From Atriophallophorus winterbourni (Eukaryota > Platyhelminthes > Trematoda > Plagiorchiida > Microphallidae), in contig JACCGJ010008725.1 in NCBI GenBank assembly GCA_013407085.1, forward strand, positions 62,001 to 126,000: DNA of 64,000 nt. Reading direction: 5' to 3'. The stretch's first letter is position 1; every line of letters starts with the position of its first letter. The notes beneath the pieces were generated by a model. The model was not told where the DNA came from, did no database searches, and worked only from the letters and a program-made list of their open reading frames with translations. Positions 10,860 through 23,080 of this stretch are shown here, piece by piece. Position numbers and translations under genes: made by a program.

Positions 10860-11120
10860 GGGTGATGTATCAAGATTGATGGAAGAACGTATTCTAAAAA
10901 CGTATTGTGCTACTCACACACTCGGCGTGCAACTGACGTCAACCGACCGTGTACTGTCTATCGTTGCCTGCGAGTCCAACAACAAATCACACACTCCACA
11001 ACCGGTTTCTGGCTGTTGGCCTTCATCAGCTTGGGACAGTAATGGTGAGCCTTTAAACAATGGTAAAGTATTAAAAAAGGTATTCTTGAATGATACTGTT
11101 AAATAGGGTTTTTACAAAGA
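10860..11120 (-). repeat. Retrozyme-like ribozyme repeat
   Basis: A non-coding repeat related to those at 42320-42860, 25260-25440 and 43440-43600. It has a hammerhead at 10996-11036 and, to its right, the shared segment AATGGTGAGCC...AACAATGGTAAA...TTCTTGAAT that appears as GTGAGCCTTGAAACAGTGG...ACTTGAATGCC at about 42411-42462. No open frame. Confidence 0.6.
10996..11036 (-). ncRNA. Hammerhead ribozyme, ACCGGU type
   Basis: Minus: CTGATGA, bulged A, GGC-CAACA-GCC, A, GAAA, CCGGTT. Core residues are intact and helix III is the palindrome ACCGGT. Helix I pairing (CCCAAG with GTGGAG) is poor. Activity is therefore uncertain, though the motif is clear. Confidence 0.65.
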
Positions 11121-11169
11121 CTGCCTTCCTCGGCAAACTACAAAGGTAATGGGCCACGTCCACTAAAAA

Positions 11170-12520
11170 TAAACTTCCTAATGAGTACCATGGTTGATAC
11201 TCTACGTTCCAACTGGAAATGCTGGAAACACAAAATCCCAAAAGGTGTAATCCTTAGCGATTACATAAACACTGATATAAATGCAGCCCACTCTGCATTA
11301 AATACTGTCAGGATTGATGAAGCCCTATCAAATGAACCAAGAAATGAATCTTCAGCTGGGACACACAATCAGCAATCGAACGCAAAGCCACCCCAAATGA
11401 CTCACGAGAGTGGACTGAGGCCAGATAAAGAAATCTTTTTGGTCAAAAATAGGATTTGATTTGCGCCTCTCAACCTGAAACGACCAATATGCTACTTAAC
11501 TTGTCAAAAAACAGAAAAGTGCCGACGGAGTCGGTGTGACAATGACGGTTGTCTCAGATTATGTCATCACACGACACCATCCATCTTTGCTTACCAAAAC
11601 CGTTCTTAGATGCCTCTATACCAATGCCCAAATCTTGATTAACAAATTTGCCGAACTTGTTGCTCGGTTTGAGACTAAAGACCTCAGCTAATTGCCATTA
11701 CCGAAACTTGGCTGAACCCGGAAATCCACGATTGTAAGTTAGAGATTGCTGGCATGTCACTGCTCCGCCGAGACCGTGTGTCACGTGGAGGAGGTGTGGC
11801 ACTCTATTATGATCAGAGACTCAATTGCAAAGAACTGACGGATTCGGACTTGGTGCTTTAGGACACGCTATGTTATTTGTTGACAACGACTACAGGCGAA
11901 GATTGCAAAATCGGCGTAATTTATCGTCCGCCAGCAGCCCCGGACGTGTATTTTACGAATCTACTCGACAAGCTACGCTCGATTGCCTCGAGATATCACA
12001 CCAGAATCTTGATCATGGGAGACTTTAATCTGCCTAACTTGCTGAAGACCAACAACATTTCTTAGACCTCCACTGCTGCCATCTTCCAGCAGCTATTTCA
12101 CGAAATTCCCTCGTATAATCACGGTGAAAGCAATAAAAATACAGAGGGAGAGATATGCCTTCAATGCTCGATTTGATCTTGACAACTGAAGAAGACTCCG
12201 TCGAAAACATTACATACGATTGTCCGCTAGGCTCGAGCGACCATTTGGTCTTGAATTTTGACTACCTATGTCGAGCAGAGCGAACAAACGATAGAACAAA
12301 ATTCATCAGAAAGATATGCCTATCTAAATTATCAAATGCCTTAAGTTTGATTAACGATTGGCAAATTGAAGGCATCGGAGTAAAAGAGCAGTGGTCTAGC
12401 ATTTGGACCAAGCTTAACCGGGAAATCAACTCAATTGAATTGAAAGAACGCAGATGTTCAAATTCAGAATCACAAATTGATTACTTGTCAAAAACTCAAG
12501 ATGCTGACTGAAACTGATGA
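11170..12520 (+). mobile_element. CR1-D: apurinic-endonuclease half of a CR1
   Basis: Plus strand: a leader stretch (11181-11459), then the endonuclease domain: YTNAQILINKFAELVARFE near 11612, ITETWLNPE near 11697, RGGGVALYYDQRLNCKEL (about 11790-11837), CKIGVIYRPP, ILIMGDFNLPNL (about 12009) and CPLGSSDHLVLNFDY (about 12222). Catalytic landmarks (ETW, GDFN, SDH) remain, but there are at least three frameshifts or stops. No RT follows, so this copy is 3'-truncated, unusual for target-primed insertions and probably the result of a deletion. Confidence 0.75.
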
Positions 12521-13140
12521 CGCCAAACAGCCATCAAGCAACCAGATTTGATTATTGAGGTACACTACCTTTACAGCGTGACTTGCATACAATGGAGCAT
12601 ACGTAATTTTACCACATGATGAACAGAAAAAAACACGGCAACCCATCATCTATCAACGTGAGTAGTCGTGGTAGCCCCAATTGGGTGGATTCACCATTCA
12701 CGTTTTAACATGTTTTGAACACTGTTGCACTCGCTACTGTTCATACACAAGGTTGGATTGTAAACGCTCGATAATCTGAGCCAAGTTAGCATCGTGATGA
12801 GAAATAACAGATTAGCACAAATAATACAGAGTCATGCATCAAGCGTTAACACACGGATTAAGAAGGAGTTGTCGTTTCAAAAAATATTATGTGAATAAAA
12901 CATATCATGAAATTTAAATGTGTGAATAATGACCAAGCTAAACACAAAGAAACGGGATATGGAAAGGAGTAGAGTTGAAAATAATCTTGAATTTTTATTT
13001 AGTGTTTGAATTTGAGTAACCATTCCATTAGTAATGCTAGTTCTCCTTGCTGTCGGCTTAGTTTTGTTCTATTCAATTCCGGTCCGGCCGTATTCAGTTC
13101 TGTGTATGAAACCCAGTCCAGTACGGTTCGATATTAATTC
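12521..13140. other. Unassigned sequence
   Basis: No supported gene or repeat. Sequence after the CR1-D break does not read as RT in any frame inspected. Confidence 0.4.
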
Positions 13141-13149
13141 TTTTATAAT

Positions 13150-13410
13150 TTTATCATGAAAGATGACCCTATACAACCCAAGTACAACGATGTCAAGCCT
13201 GTGATTACGTATGGCTCAAAAACATGTTGGTTGATAGTAACGTTCGCTAACCTACTTAAAGAATCAGTGCCTCTCAATACTGCCGGGCCAATAAGCAGGA
13301 AAGAACCCATGAAGAACTTACTAGTTTTGGATAGCCATAATCTAAGACAGCCCACTGGATGCATCGGCAAGATCATGTGCACTTTTGAATCGCCAGCAGG
13401 GTAACAAAAA
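13150..13410 (+). mobile_element. Possible RTE C-terminal fragment
   Basis: VKPVITYGSKTCWLIVTFAN at about 13192, with NQCLSI in the next frame, resembles the RTE C-terminal block YGCETWTL...FDHRCLRSIA of the copy at 59820-59910. The likeness is short and needs a frameshift, so this call is weak. Confidence 0.3.
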
Positions 13411-13589
13411 ATAGGATTTCTTACTATGTTGACAAAACATTTCACGTAAAATTTGGTGCATTCGGAGATTACAATTTTTTTAGTTTCGAGAGGAAATTGA
13501 TTCAGTGGGCGGGGGGTTCCGGGAACCGCTGACGTGGCATATGATATTTCGATTATTAGTGCGATTACGTTGTAACAAACGGTTGAACG

Positions 13590-14420
13590 AGAAAATGTTA
13601 ATTCAACGAATGGGGTATTGCGTACAACACAAAAAGCGCTACGGGGCGTTTCATGGATTCTGGCTTATATTACAATACATTTCTAAATTATTTGAATTTG
13701 AAGACTAAAGAAAACTCTATTTTTATACCACACAGTTACAACCACAACTCCCATTTTGTTATCCGGAGTAGAACAAAAAATGATTAGCTATCAAGAAAGA
13801 GTCTTGGGTAACTCTTAAGAATTTTGGTACGGAAGTAACTTGTAAGCGATTCTGTGAGATACGGAATCACCTCACGACTCTTATAAGAGAAGATCGCATG
13901 CAGTTCCAATGGAAAAGAATCGTAATCTTCTCTAAAAGATAGTAAAAGAGCGATCAAGAATCAAACCAGGCGTATTCTCTGTACAAGCCCAAATGGATTG
14001 ACCCAATCTGCCCAAGATACCACCGATACTTTAGCAACGTCTTACTAACTTGTCTTCAGTCCTAAGCGTTGAATCCCTTATCAAGTTTTACCAAATTTGC
14101 CTCATTTGGAATTATTAAGTGAAATGAGCGTCAAAGAATATACGGTTGGGCGGAACGTTATCAACTAAACGAAAAGAAGTCCGCTGGCGCAGACGAAATT
14201 ACCCCGCCATACTTCGCGTGTTGAATTGCTTTGACTGCCCCTCTCACACGCTCATTCAATCTCAGCCTATATGAAGGAAAAATACCACCATATTGAAAAG
14301 CAGGAATGATAACTCCTATTTATACAGGTGGTAGCCGTTGAGACACAGCAAACTATAGACCGGTAACGCTACTTCCGGTTATCTCTAAATTAATGGAATG
14401 CATTGTGACTGTTGGGAAGA
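13590..14420 (+). mobile_element. CR1-E: decayed CR1 linker and RT start, with chimeric leader
   Basis: The left part repeats the chimeric piece found at 640-990 on minus. It is followed by the CR1 linker (LAIKKESWVTLKNFGTEV, about 13785) and then fragments of RT across several frames: KSAGADEIT near 14180, TPIYTGG and TANYRPVTLLPVISKLMEC near 14310-14400. It ends abruptly at about 14415, next to the RTE-1 5' region. No long open frame. Confidence 0.6.
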
Positions 14421-14429
14421 AGGACAGTT

Positions 14430-17400
14430 TTTGTATGTAGCAGCATTCTAAATTGAATATGGCATCGTTGTTCAAACGTATAAGCCTAGCTGTTCCTTTG
14501 GTGCCGTGGAGAGGGAGCACTTGCTACATGGACAACAGCTAGTTTTCCACACTAAACTGCCCTGGCGTACATCTCAACGTACCAATGGAGAAGACACACC
14601 ATTCCGCTTCTACGTATAATAACACGGGAAGCATCAGATACCGGTTGAAAGCATTAGCTCAACTAGCGTAGAGCTCAGCGACTGGGGCTGCTTCCGATGG
14701 TGGGAGAGATTTTCAGGTCTCATTTGACGGTTACAGACCGCTCCAAGCTAAGCAGTCCACACTCAATAAGGTGCCGTCTCGCTATGGTCTGCTAACATCA
14801 TTGGGTGCATGGGGATTAGGAATCAACCGACAAGCAGACTGTATTTTTCCGCACCAACGAAACGAATTACTAAACAACAAAGGTCAGGTATGAAATTCGG
14901 AACCTGGAACGTCCGGTCCAAGCTTCCAAGATTTCATGACGACGTCTCGAATATCATAGGCGTGAGAAAATCAGTTGTGATTAACAATGAGCTAAAAAGG
15001 CTGAAGGTCGACGTCGCTGCCATGCCAGAGAAGCGATTATCGGACATTGATATGCTAACCGAAAAAGATAACACTTTTTGGAAAGGAAGGGGTTCTGATG
15101 AGCCTCGACTGCATGGAGTTGGGTTTGCCGTGTAAAACAGCCTACTAAAAGCAGCAGTGGGAACGAACGATTTGGACTCTAAATCTGAAGTGTATTACTG
15201 GTACCATTACGTCGGTCAACGTTTATGCACCGACGCTCTCAGCAACGTCTGCTGAAAAAAACGCTTTTTATCATAACCTCAAAACAGCCCTCAAAAAAAC
15301 GTGCCAGTAACACTTTCTTTCAAACAAAATCACAGCATGAAGTCTCTTGGAAACATCTTCGCTCTAAGCATTGGTATCAGCTTGAAGCTATTCTTGTTAG
15401 GCGCACTAATATAGGAAGCGTACACCTCACAAGATAATATCAAAGCGCAGATTGCGACACTGACCATTCGCGGGTTTGTGCAAAACTGAAGTTTCCCCAT
15501 ACCAGAAATCACCGCGCCAAATTGTCTGCTAACCCAAGGATAGACGTCACTCGCAGTGCGAACATAATCTGGGGAAGCGATTGGCAAAAGCCTTCACAAC
15601 CGAGTTCAACAAGACAATCCGACTCGAATCGGTTTCAGAAAACTGGGAATCGCTAGAAAACCTGCATATGACGAGTCGCACTTTCCACCTACGGTACGAA
15701 GAAAGCTCGAACGAGCGACTGGTGTTGAATGAGAAACGGTCAGCATTCTTGGGGTTCAAAGGTATGCTAACAGATGAAAACTTACGACTTTCCAGAACAG
15801 CTAGAAATAAAGTCTAACAGACTGTAAAACGATGTACAAATGACTATTGGACTGAAATTAGCCGCAATATCCAAAAGCTTCGGATACTGGAAATTTTCAC
15901 TATATGTATGATGGGATCAAGAGAGCCATTAAGTCTGTATCTATTAACCCGATTGTCGACAAAACTAAACAGATGGAAAGATGGGTAGAGAAATTCTCAT
16001 TTCTCTACTCTTGGGACAGTACGGTTTTACCGCTCAATCGGGCAACCGACCGCATAGCTAATGGGAAGGCCCCTGGCGACGACGAAATTCCATTTGAGCT
16101 CATCAAATGATGTGGAGCAGCATTATTACAGTCTCTTCAAAATTTGCTTCTTCAGAGATGGCAGAAGGAGTGTGTCCTACAAGAGATGCGAAACACAAAG
16201 ATCATCACGCCATTTAGGAATAAGGGTGATAGAAGCGACTGCAACAATTACAGAGGAATCTCTCTTCTGAATGTTGTAGGCAAATTGTTTGCTAAAGTCT
16301 TACAGATCTAGCTACAAGTTTTAGCCGATAGAATTTACTCCGAATCTCAATGTGGCTTCCGCAATGGAAGATCAACTGTTGGCATGATCTTCTCCCTGAG
16401 ACAACTTCAAGAAAAGTATCGGGAACAGTGTACGCCATTATGCGCTGTTTTTATTGATTAAAGGAAAGCACTCGACTACGTCAGCAGGGAGGGTTTTTTG
16501 AATGGTTGATCTGATAGGGTGCCACCAAAGACTGCTCAAACTCGTTATTTCGTTCCACTCAGACATGAAGGGCTCAGTCCATTTTAACGGATTCTGTACA
16601 GAAGCCTTTGAAATTCACCGAGGCGTCAAACGAGGGTGTGTTCTTGCTCAAACTCTTTTGCGTATTTTCTTTGCTTGGCTTCTGAAACAAGGTTTTAAGA
16701 CGAGAAGAGAAATCATTTTCCTACCCACGCGAAGTGATTGCAAGCTTTCCAGAGCAGTTGTCGTTTTGTCCCGATTGAACTCTAGTGTTTGGGGTAACCG
16801 CAAGTTGACTGTAAAGACTAAGGTGATGGTATACAGCGCGTGGGTACTAAATGCTTTACTGTACGACAGTGAAACATGGACCACCCAGGTAGTGAAAGTG
16901 GGAAGTTTTTTGTACCAAGATGGCGTATTATCATGAGATGAGAAAAGCAAGACGAATGATGGGCAACAAAATACGTTAAGATCATTTTTCATGGAACCGG
17001 TTAGAAATATCAGAAAGGGGACGAGAAAGCAAGGAACATTGAATGGAAACAAGCGGTCAAGGTAGCACAGACAGGGCAGCGACCAGGAAATCCTCGTACG
17101 TGAATTGAGCCACACCCCTGCGGGAGTAATCGCGTCTGGCGAAGGCACTGGTTAAATTCTGCAGAATTGGAAAATCAATGAAAAAAGTCTGGATCAATTG
17201 ATGACGCAACAGATTCCCAAAAATATTAGATAACGAAATGTAAGGAGATAAGGTGGATTTTGAGACCAGCAGTTGGATAAGGAAGGTATAGTCACATGAA
17301 ACTACCTTGTATATGGAGTGTGCTAGGGAAAAGTACTAATCATGAGCTGTATGATGATTTGCAGAGCATCATCTCTTGCACAACAAAAGAGCATGATGCA

Positions 17401-17450
17401 TCAAACAGACCGTTGACAACAAACGCAAATTCGCAATAATTCGTATTTCG
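14430..17450 (+). mobile_element. RTE-1: RTE-clade retrotransposon with RT palm deleted
   Basis: 5' UTR, then the endonuclease start (14890: MKFGTWNVRSKLPRFHDD, LKRLKVDVAAMPEKRL, GRGSDEPRLHGVGFAV). The middle survives as fragments at 15225-15440 and 15581-15817. Linker and RT entry at 15940-16110 (ANGKAPGDDEIPFELIK), RT at 16290-16480 (SQCGFRNGRST, YAPLCAVFID-like in shifted frames) and 16502-16700 (KLVISFHSDMKGSVHFNGF, RGVKRGCVL). At about 16740 the sequence jumps to the C-terminal region (WGNRKLTVKTKVMVYSAWVL, YDSETWTTQ). The segment that should contain FADD is absent. The 3' end is not sharply defined. Resembles schistosome SR2-type RTEs. Confidence 0.75.
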
Positions 17451-17910
17451 AAATGATTTCATGCGAACGGTTCGAGTGACCACCTGTTCGAAAACAGGAG
17501 CAGATTAAAAACGTCAAAAGCTACTGCAATATGTCAAGTTCGCTCAAAAGTGCCCAACGTGGCGACGGCTCGAATAGAAACGGTTGTCTAGACATCGACT
17601 GACAAATCAGAGCAAAGTGATAACCGATACAGACATTTTGAAGACATTGTTTTGGTAACGAGATTTGCCTATAAAAGATAGACGTGTTGTTTAATCTCTA
17701 GTCGTGTATGTGTGATAAACGCTTCGACGATTTGGCGTTCTCTTGTGTTGCGGGTTGACCTCCGCAGTGAATTGCCGAACGCAATCGACAAATGGAAGGA
17801 GAACGCAGGGTGCGACATAGTTAACGATGCATCTGGTGTCTTCAAAGGCTGTGTAAACGACGTAATAGATGATGGGATAGAAAACGAGAATTGATCTCGA
17901 TCGATGAAAT
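17360..17910 (+). repeat. Unclassified TATA-containing repeat, copy A
   Basis: Diverged direct copy of 19780-20360. Shared landmarks: GACAACAAACGC, AATAATTCGTATTTC, AAATCAGAGCAAAGTG, GTAACGAGATTTGCCTATAA (with TATAAAAGATAG), TTCTCTTGTGTTGCG, GAACGCAATCGACAA. The TATA box and length suggest an LTR or promoter-bearing non-coding element, but no protein links it to a family. Confidence 0.5.
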
Positions 17911-18104
17911 TATCACTTTCTTCCTCTCTACAATACGTCTACGCCTTGGCAATAAGGGAATATCTCGGCCGAAATACAGTTCAGAGACAATATGCCTGAC
18001 TCCAATATTCATACATCATATATAGAGCAGATATGCGTGCATACACTTGAATATTATCTATATTTTCGTATCACTGTGGCGCACGATGCAAGACTCTGAC
18101 CACA

Positions 18105-18150
18105 CATACTTAGTGCGAATAGCACGAAATTTACCGTGAGTTGTGTGTGA
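18105..18150 (+). ncRNA. Degenerate hammerhead remnant
   Basis: TTAGTGCGAATAGCACGAAA keeps helix II and the GAAA-like 3' core. The CTGATGA box is lost and CCGG is changed to TTTACC. The downstream GTGTGTGATGG matches the copies at 52436 and 42765. Fossil only. Confidence 0.4.
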
Positions 18151-18599
18151 TGGGGAGATTTAATTAGTGTTAATGAAGCCTGGGTGTAGCATGTAAGTGA
18201 AGTTGATGCGAAATATTTGACGGGGGAACACTCTGAAGCATGAGTCAAAAATTGCAACACATTCATGAATATGCACAAATTGAGCTCGCTAACATTCGGT
18301 CACCACCACGGACTATTACCTTGACTAAAAGCCACCATGAACATTAGTTACCAAAAGATTTCTGCAGAAATTTCAAAGCAAAGAACACCAAAAAATGAAC
18401 GAAACAAAGTTATCGGTTAAAAAAGGAGAGTTCCTTACGAAGCCTTTGTGCTAGAATGTACTTTGCCTAATTGCGATTACGTAAAAATGAGTTTCAAGAC
18501 TCATTGTGCTGTGTTACAAGAGAGATTTTTTAATAAAAAGCAAATACTTGACACCACAGTATAGACTGGTGTGACAATACTGCGAATTTTCATGTATGC

Positions 18600-18895
18600 A
18601 AGCATGTCCATCCATCACACACAGACCCCACGGCCGGTTTCGTGTGAATGAAATGCATGAAAATACGGATTTTCGTTCAAACCCATAGGCTCAACCCCAT
18701 CTTCATGTGTGAGAGCACATGTGATTTAACAAGTTAGTCGTGTCAACCTTATCCAACAGTGGCCTATACGTTCATACGTTGTGCAGCACTGTTTCATGAA
18801 ATGTGGATACTGATCCTACTGTCCGTAATTGATGAGTGCAAACAGAACGAAACCGGTCATAAGGTGTGTGTGTGAAATGCATGCATATGACTACT
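18600..18895 (+). repeat. Retrozyme-like repeat with inverted half-ribozyme at its left end
   Basis: From 18620 to 18645 the minus strand carries a 3' half-hammerhead (CACGAAACCGGCCGTGG). A non-coding body follows (ACGGATTTTCGTTCAA, GCACATGTGATTTAACAAG, TTATCCAACAGTGG), then a plus-strand hammerhead at 18826-18868. This order is the same as 42588-42850. The distance between the two CCGG sites is about 216 bp. Confidence 0.55.
18826..18868 (+). ncRNA. Hammerhead ribozyme, ACCGGU type, C3 mutated
   Basis: TTGATGA (C to T at core position 3), GTGC-AAACA-GAAC, GAAA, CCGGTC, then ATAAGGTGTG. Helix II is weakened. Loss of C3 is expected to abolish cleavage. Confidence 0.55.
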
Positions 18896-19194
18896 TTTGT
18901 CACAACCTTAGTTTAAGCGATACAGAGGAATATCACACGCAATGACATACATAATGGCTATCAACCTTTTGAGACATTCCACAAAACATCCAATATTAGA
19001 CTTTGTGTTTCACAAATTCACTGCAATAACATGCACTTCATTTCTAAACAGGACTGAATGCTGCTTCACCTAATCACAACATCGGGAACCAAATGGCCAC
19101 ATTGGCCCACACAGTGTAGCACGATGGTCCATAACAAATGAAATTTCTCAAAAGCATTAGATCATCAAAACAGTCTGTTGAATATCTTATCGTG

Positions 19195-19420
19195 CCCCTA
19201 TAATTGGCCCTAAAGATCGTCAGCAAACAATACCATCTTACTGTCATTTAGTATTGGTATATCATTCATATAAACTAGGAACAGTATTGGTCCAAGCACT
19301 GAGTGGTTCACCAAGAATCACTGTCTGATTCTGTTTGAACACCGTGATTCGTCGTATATACCATATGTAACAGTGGCATTCATGTATAACTTTTTTAACC
19401 CTTTTAGCTTGGGTGGAGGG
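19195..19420 (-). mobile_element. CR1 RT fragment fused to retrozyme fragment
   Basis: 19195-19298 on minus encodes a CR1 RT core piece (SVLGPILFLVYMNDIPIL...FADD) very close to 45920-46000. At about 19300 it switches to the retrozyme body (minus TTGAATGCCACTGTT... and GTGTTCAAACA...GAATCA), homologous to 42450-42520. Neither part is complete. Confidence 0.55.
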
Positions 19421-19779
19421 TCTACGCTTCCGCAGCAACACTACAACCGATAGCTCTAAAGCTAACAGCACCGTCGCGTATGCAATAATGCCAACCAACA
19501 CCCAGAATATTATGTAGACCGCAGTTGACGAATAACTGGAAAGGATAGCTGGGCTATTTGCGTAGCAACCGATCGCACACAACTTTGTAGAATCTATCCC
19601 CGAGTTTTCGTGAAAAGCCTTACTGATGGTTGATGTGGTCTGAGCGGCGGCAAAATGCTAACGACAGCTTCCAAAGTAGCGATGAACCTCCGCCTGCTAG
19701 ACGTTGTATTAGTAGGTAACTGACAAAATAGGGGAAGCAAACTGGTTACAGTGTGAAGTTCATTAGCGATGAATGCAAA

Positions 19780-20360
19780 TCGTGAGCTGTGTGACGTCAC
19801 CACTCTTCCGCACAACACAACAGCAAGTAGCGCCGAAGCGACCGACAACGAACGCGTAATAATTCGCATTTCAGAAGGATTGCATGAGAACGGATCAAGC
19901 AAAAGCATCCTTGGAAATATGAGCAGACGGACAACATCAGTCGCTAACGCGGACATTATGCAACTCGTCAAGGTTGGTGAACGAATCCCAAAATGGTGAT
20001 GAGGGCATGAATTGAACCGATTGGCACGAAATCGATCGGTAAATCAGATCGAAGTGAAAACAAGTCGAGGACAGTGTCGTGATAACGAGGTTTGCCACTA
20101 TATAAGATAAGCGTGTGTTTTGCCATGTGTGTGCTAAGCGCGTTTGACTTTGGCTTTCTCTCGTATTGCGAGATTCGTGTGTGCCCGTGATTAACGTTGG
20201 AAACGGTTCCCTCAGTGATGGATCGGGACGCAATCGATAAGTAGATACGAAACGCCGAAGGTGACATGATTTATGTTGGATCGAGCGCCCTTAAGCCTGA
20301 GCAGACAACGCAGCCTCATGAAATCACTACCACTTCTTACAATCGATCTCAAGTAATAAA
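19780..20360 (+). repeat. Unclassified TATA-containing repeat, copy B
   Basis: Partner of 17360-17910 in the same orientation, about 2.45 kb downstream. It reads GACAACGAACGC, AATAATTCGCATTTC, AAATCAGATCGAAGTG, GATAACGAGGTTTGCCACTA with TATATAAGATAAG, TTCTCTCGTATTGCG. Divergence from copy A is substantial, so if these are two LTRs the insertion is very old. Two independent insertions are equally possible. Confidence 0.5.
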
Positions 20361-20678
20361 TCGACGTTAGGGACCGATGTGGTACGGAAGAAAACTTTTT
20401 TGTCACACGTAGAGCAGGAGTGCATTTCATTATGTACTCACTAGTAACGACCAAATTAATCTGCATCATTAGAAATGTAGTTCGGAACGTTTACTGGAGA
20501 GTTACCACTAATCGTAAAGTTGATGTTTTACGATTTCAGTGCAAAAGTGCGTAGCTAAATAGCGAACGTTGTGCACGAAGAATATATATATTTTTGTTAA
20601 GAAACAAAAGCTTGGACTGAAGCACATGATAAAGCCATCAAATTGTTCAAAGAAGTCAAGTACATCGGAGATTACACT

Positions 20679-20780
20679 CTAGGGAACGACGGAGAAAGCG
20701 GCCACTAAAAACTGTTCGAAAGCAAGTTGAGCTGTGCCGCTTCGATTGAAGTCGTGTCGCGCGAAGGCGTTGGTAAGATT
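20679..20780 (-). CDS. Penta-EF-hand protein (ALG-2/PDCD6-like), last exon
   Basis: Terminal exon of a small calcium sensor. The minus strand shows a good acceptor (TTCTCTATCACAG at 20781), 33 codons and a TAG stop at 20679-20681. It starts NLTNAFARHDFNRSGTAQLA and continues FEQFLVAAFSVVP, the fifth EF-hand and C-terminal tail of the ALG-2 type (family example: RLTDIFRRYDTDQDGW). Phase 0 matches the donor of the exon at 29234-29547, so the intron is 8,453 bp. In the family the fifth EF-hand mediates dimerisation rather than strong calcium binding. The 33-codon exon would be missed by length filters. Confidence 0.8.
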   Translation of the reverse strand, partial: NLTNAFARHDFNRSGTAQLAFEQFLVAAFSVVP

Positions 20781-21139
20781 CTGTGATAGAGAAAATAAGA
20801 ACGAAGCGCTGAGAGAGAAAAGAATTATGGCGGAACTAGGGACAACATTTAACTTCGTGGATAAGAAGATTATGAATTGATTCTTTGGAAAAATCAATAA
20901 CAAAGTAACCAAGCTCCACAACTATGGTCATACGACGGAAGCTCTTCTCGGCATACATATAAATATGCAAGTCGAACATTGGGTAGACCACACTTGCGGT
21001 ACAAAGGCGCTTGTAAAAGTGATATGAAATCGCTTAACATTGACCCTACGGGTAGAGAAGAACTTAGACTGTAGAACATGAAAATTAATGCGCTTATGAT
21101 GTTCATGCATGGTTGACATCAACTGAGGGAGGCCAACAA

Positions 21140-23080
21140 CACCTTGTAGCATTCTCTTCGCTGCGATGGAAGTTCTTTTTCTTTATCAGAGTGGTATTTT
21201 TTTCTGGTTGCGCTAGCATGAAATTGTGAAGGTGATAGTTTACCCACAGGACAGAGTGTTATTTTCCCGATAATATTCGGTATACAATTTGCACGTGACT
21301 AGCAAGCATATTTTCCAAATGTGTAATCGTAGGGGATTCGAAGCACGGTCAACTCATTTTAAAGAAATACGCCAGCTAAATACCCTGCCTAAAATTCATG
21401 GGGCCAATGAACAAGTTCATAGAAACCTCGATGTTGAAGTTGCTTGCACCGATTTCTTCGAGTGTGGCGCTGCACTCGGCGCTCAATGACCCAAACCTAC
21501 AGTAGGGGAGTGAAGCACAAGGATAGCAAACTCTAGGAACTGCTTTCCTGGTGATCTAAATTCAGCCGCTACATTAGCTGAGTGCGAGAGTACTACCGCT
21601 ACGCATCTACGCATATTTTTCTCTCTTCGCTCTAGACTTGGACAAGTTGTCAGTATACTGAAAGACTCAAGGATGTTCCAGAAAAACGTTTAACTACCCA
21701 ATTGGTGAGCAACAGAATGCCAAAAAATGTATCGAAAGCCCCCAGCATTTGTTTTTATTCTTTCATTGTTGTCCATCCGACTCCACCCTCAGTAACGATA
21801 AGCATTATAACCTGCCCAGAGCAGGGGATGTGAAACTTGTGTTCATAGTTTGCAGATACACGCGCACGTAAAAATCCTAATAAGTTTTTGGCAGTGAAAA
21901 GCTCTTGAGCGCACAACGGAAGAGAAAAAGAGCTGCGATAGCTTGGTCTATCAGTGCATGTTCTATTTGATCGATTTCACGGGGTACAGAAGGTGATTTA
22001 CTGTCACTTATTCGCCAGTCACTTAATTCCCAATTTGATAACTTCTGAAGGATGCAGAATACATTCAAATGAATTTATTTAGCAGGAGAGATATGCAATT
22101 GATTTTAAGAACGTCAATCTTTCCGTAGTTGAGTATTGTTGAATTGCTCGAGATGTCCTGGCGCATATCTCAGCATACATCTTCCTCTGTTTAATATGAA
22201 CCCCAGCACTTGCTTGAAAAACTGAGGCCGTATACTGTCGGCAATCCTTTCACAAACCGTTAAGAAATGTCCACATGGTGGGATGCTGGAACATCAAACA
22301 TGGAGTCACTTGGGAGGGACGGGAGAGTGCATGTTGTGTCTTTCCTTCTTATACTGTTTTGATGCCTGTTGAGTGTCTGTGAGATAGCACTTTTTTGAGG
22401 TAATGCCATTAGAGTACCTAATGACAGACCGAATGTGACCGAAGTCTGTGAGGCAGAGGGGGTTGCATTAATTTCTAACATTTTTCTTTCATTTTAGCCG
22501 CCGCATTCTTCTCCAAAACATCTTCTTTGTTGCACTCGTGATTGTGAAGTGGGAAATTACGTACGATATCATCGTTAGATGTAACTAATCTCGTTCTACA
22601 CGTGTGTGTGTGACAAACTTATTACATCGCCAATTACTATTGTCATTATTTGATTGCTTCTCGAACCAAAACTCGTTTCCAGTGTAAATTAACGTCCTTC
22701 GACCTTTGCTACTTGTACCATATTCAAGAGTAATTGTATACATTTAAATATCTTCTTATCTTAAATACCTTCCCTGGGGATAAAGTGACGTGGGGATTAA
22801 GTGACCGGGCACAACATAAGGTTAGCGATACGTACCTTTAAAATGTTCACACACCCCGTCTATGCGCCTTTGCACGTTGAAAGATAGGCGAGCCATCTTC
22901 CCGTCACCCCCAGTTTATATGAGCTGTAATAAACGTCTGAAATTACCCATACCGCTGCAGATTCAGTTCCAGTAGCACTATAACTCCAACAACGTTACCA
23001 ATCTTTCTTCAAACTCGTAACTGGTTTGCGCTAAATAAGCCTCAACGATACATCATGATTGCCGCACATTCATAGACTGC
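21140..23080. other. Unassigned intronic sequence
   Basis: Apart from the short GACATCAACTGA-GGAGGCCAA block at 21117-21138 (shared with 10555-10578), no supported gene, ribozyme or repeat was recognised here. Confidence 0.4.
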
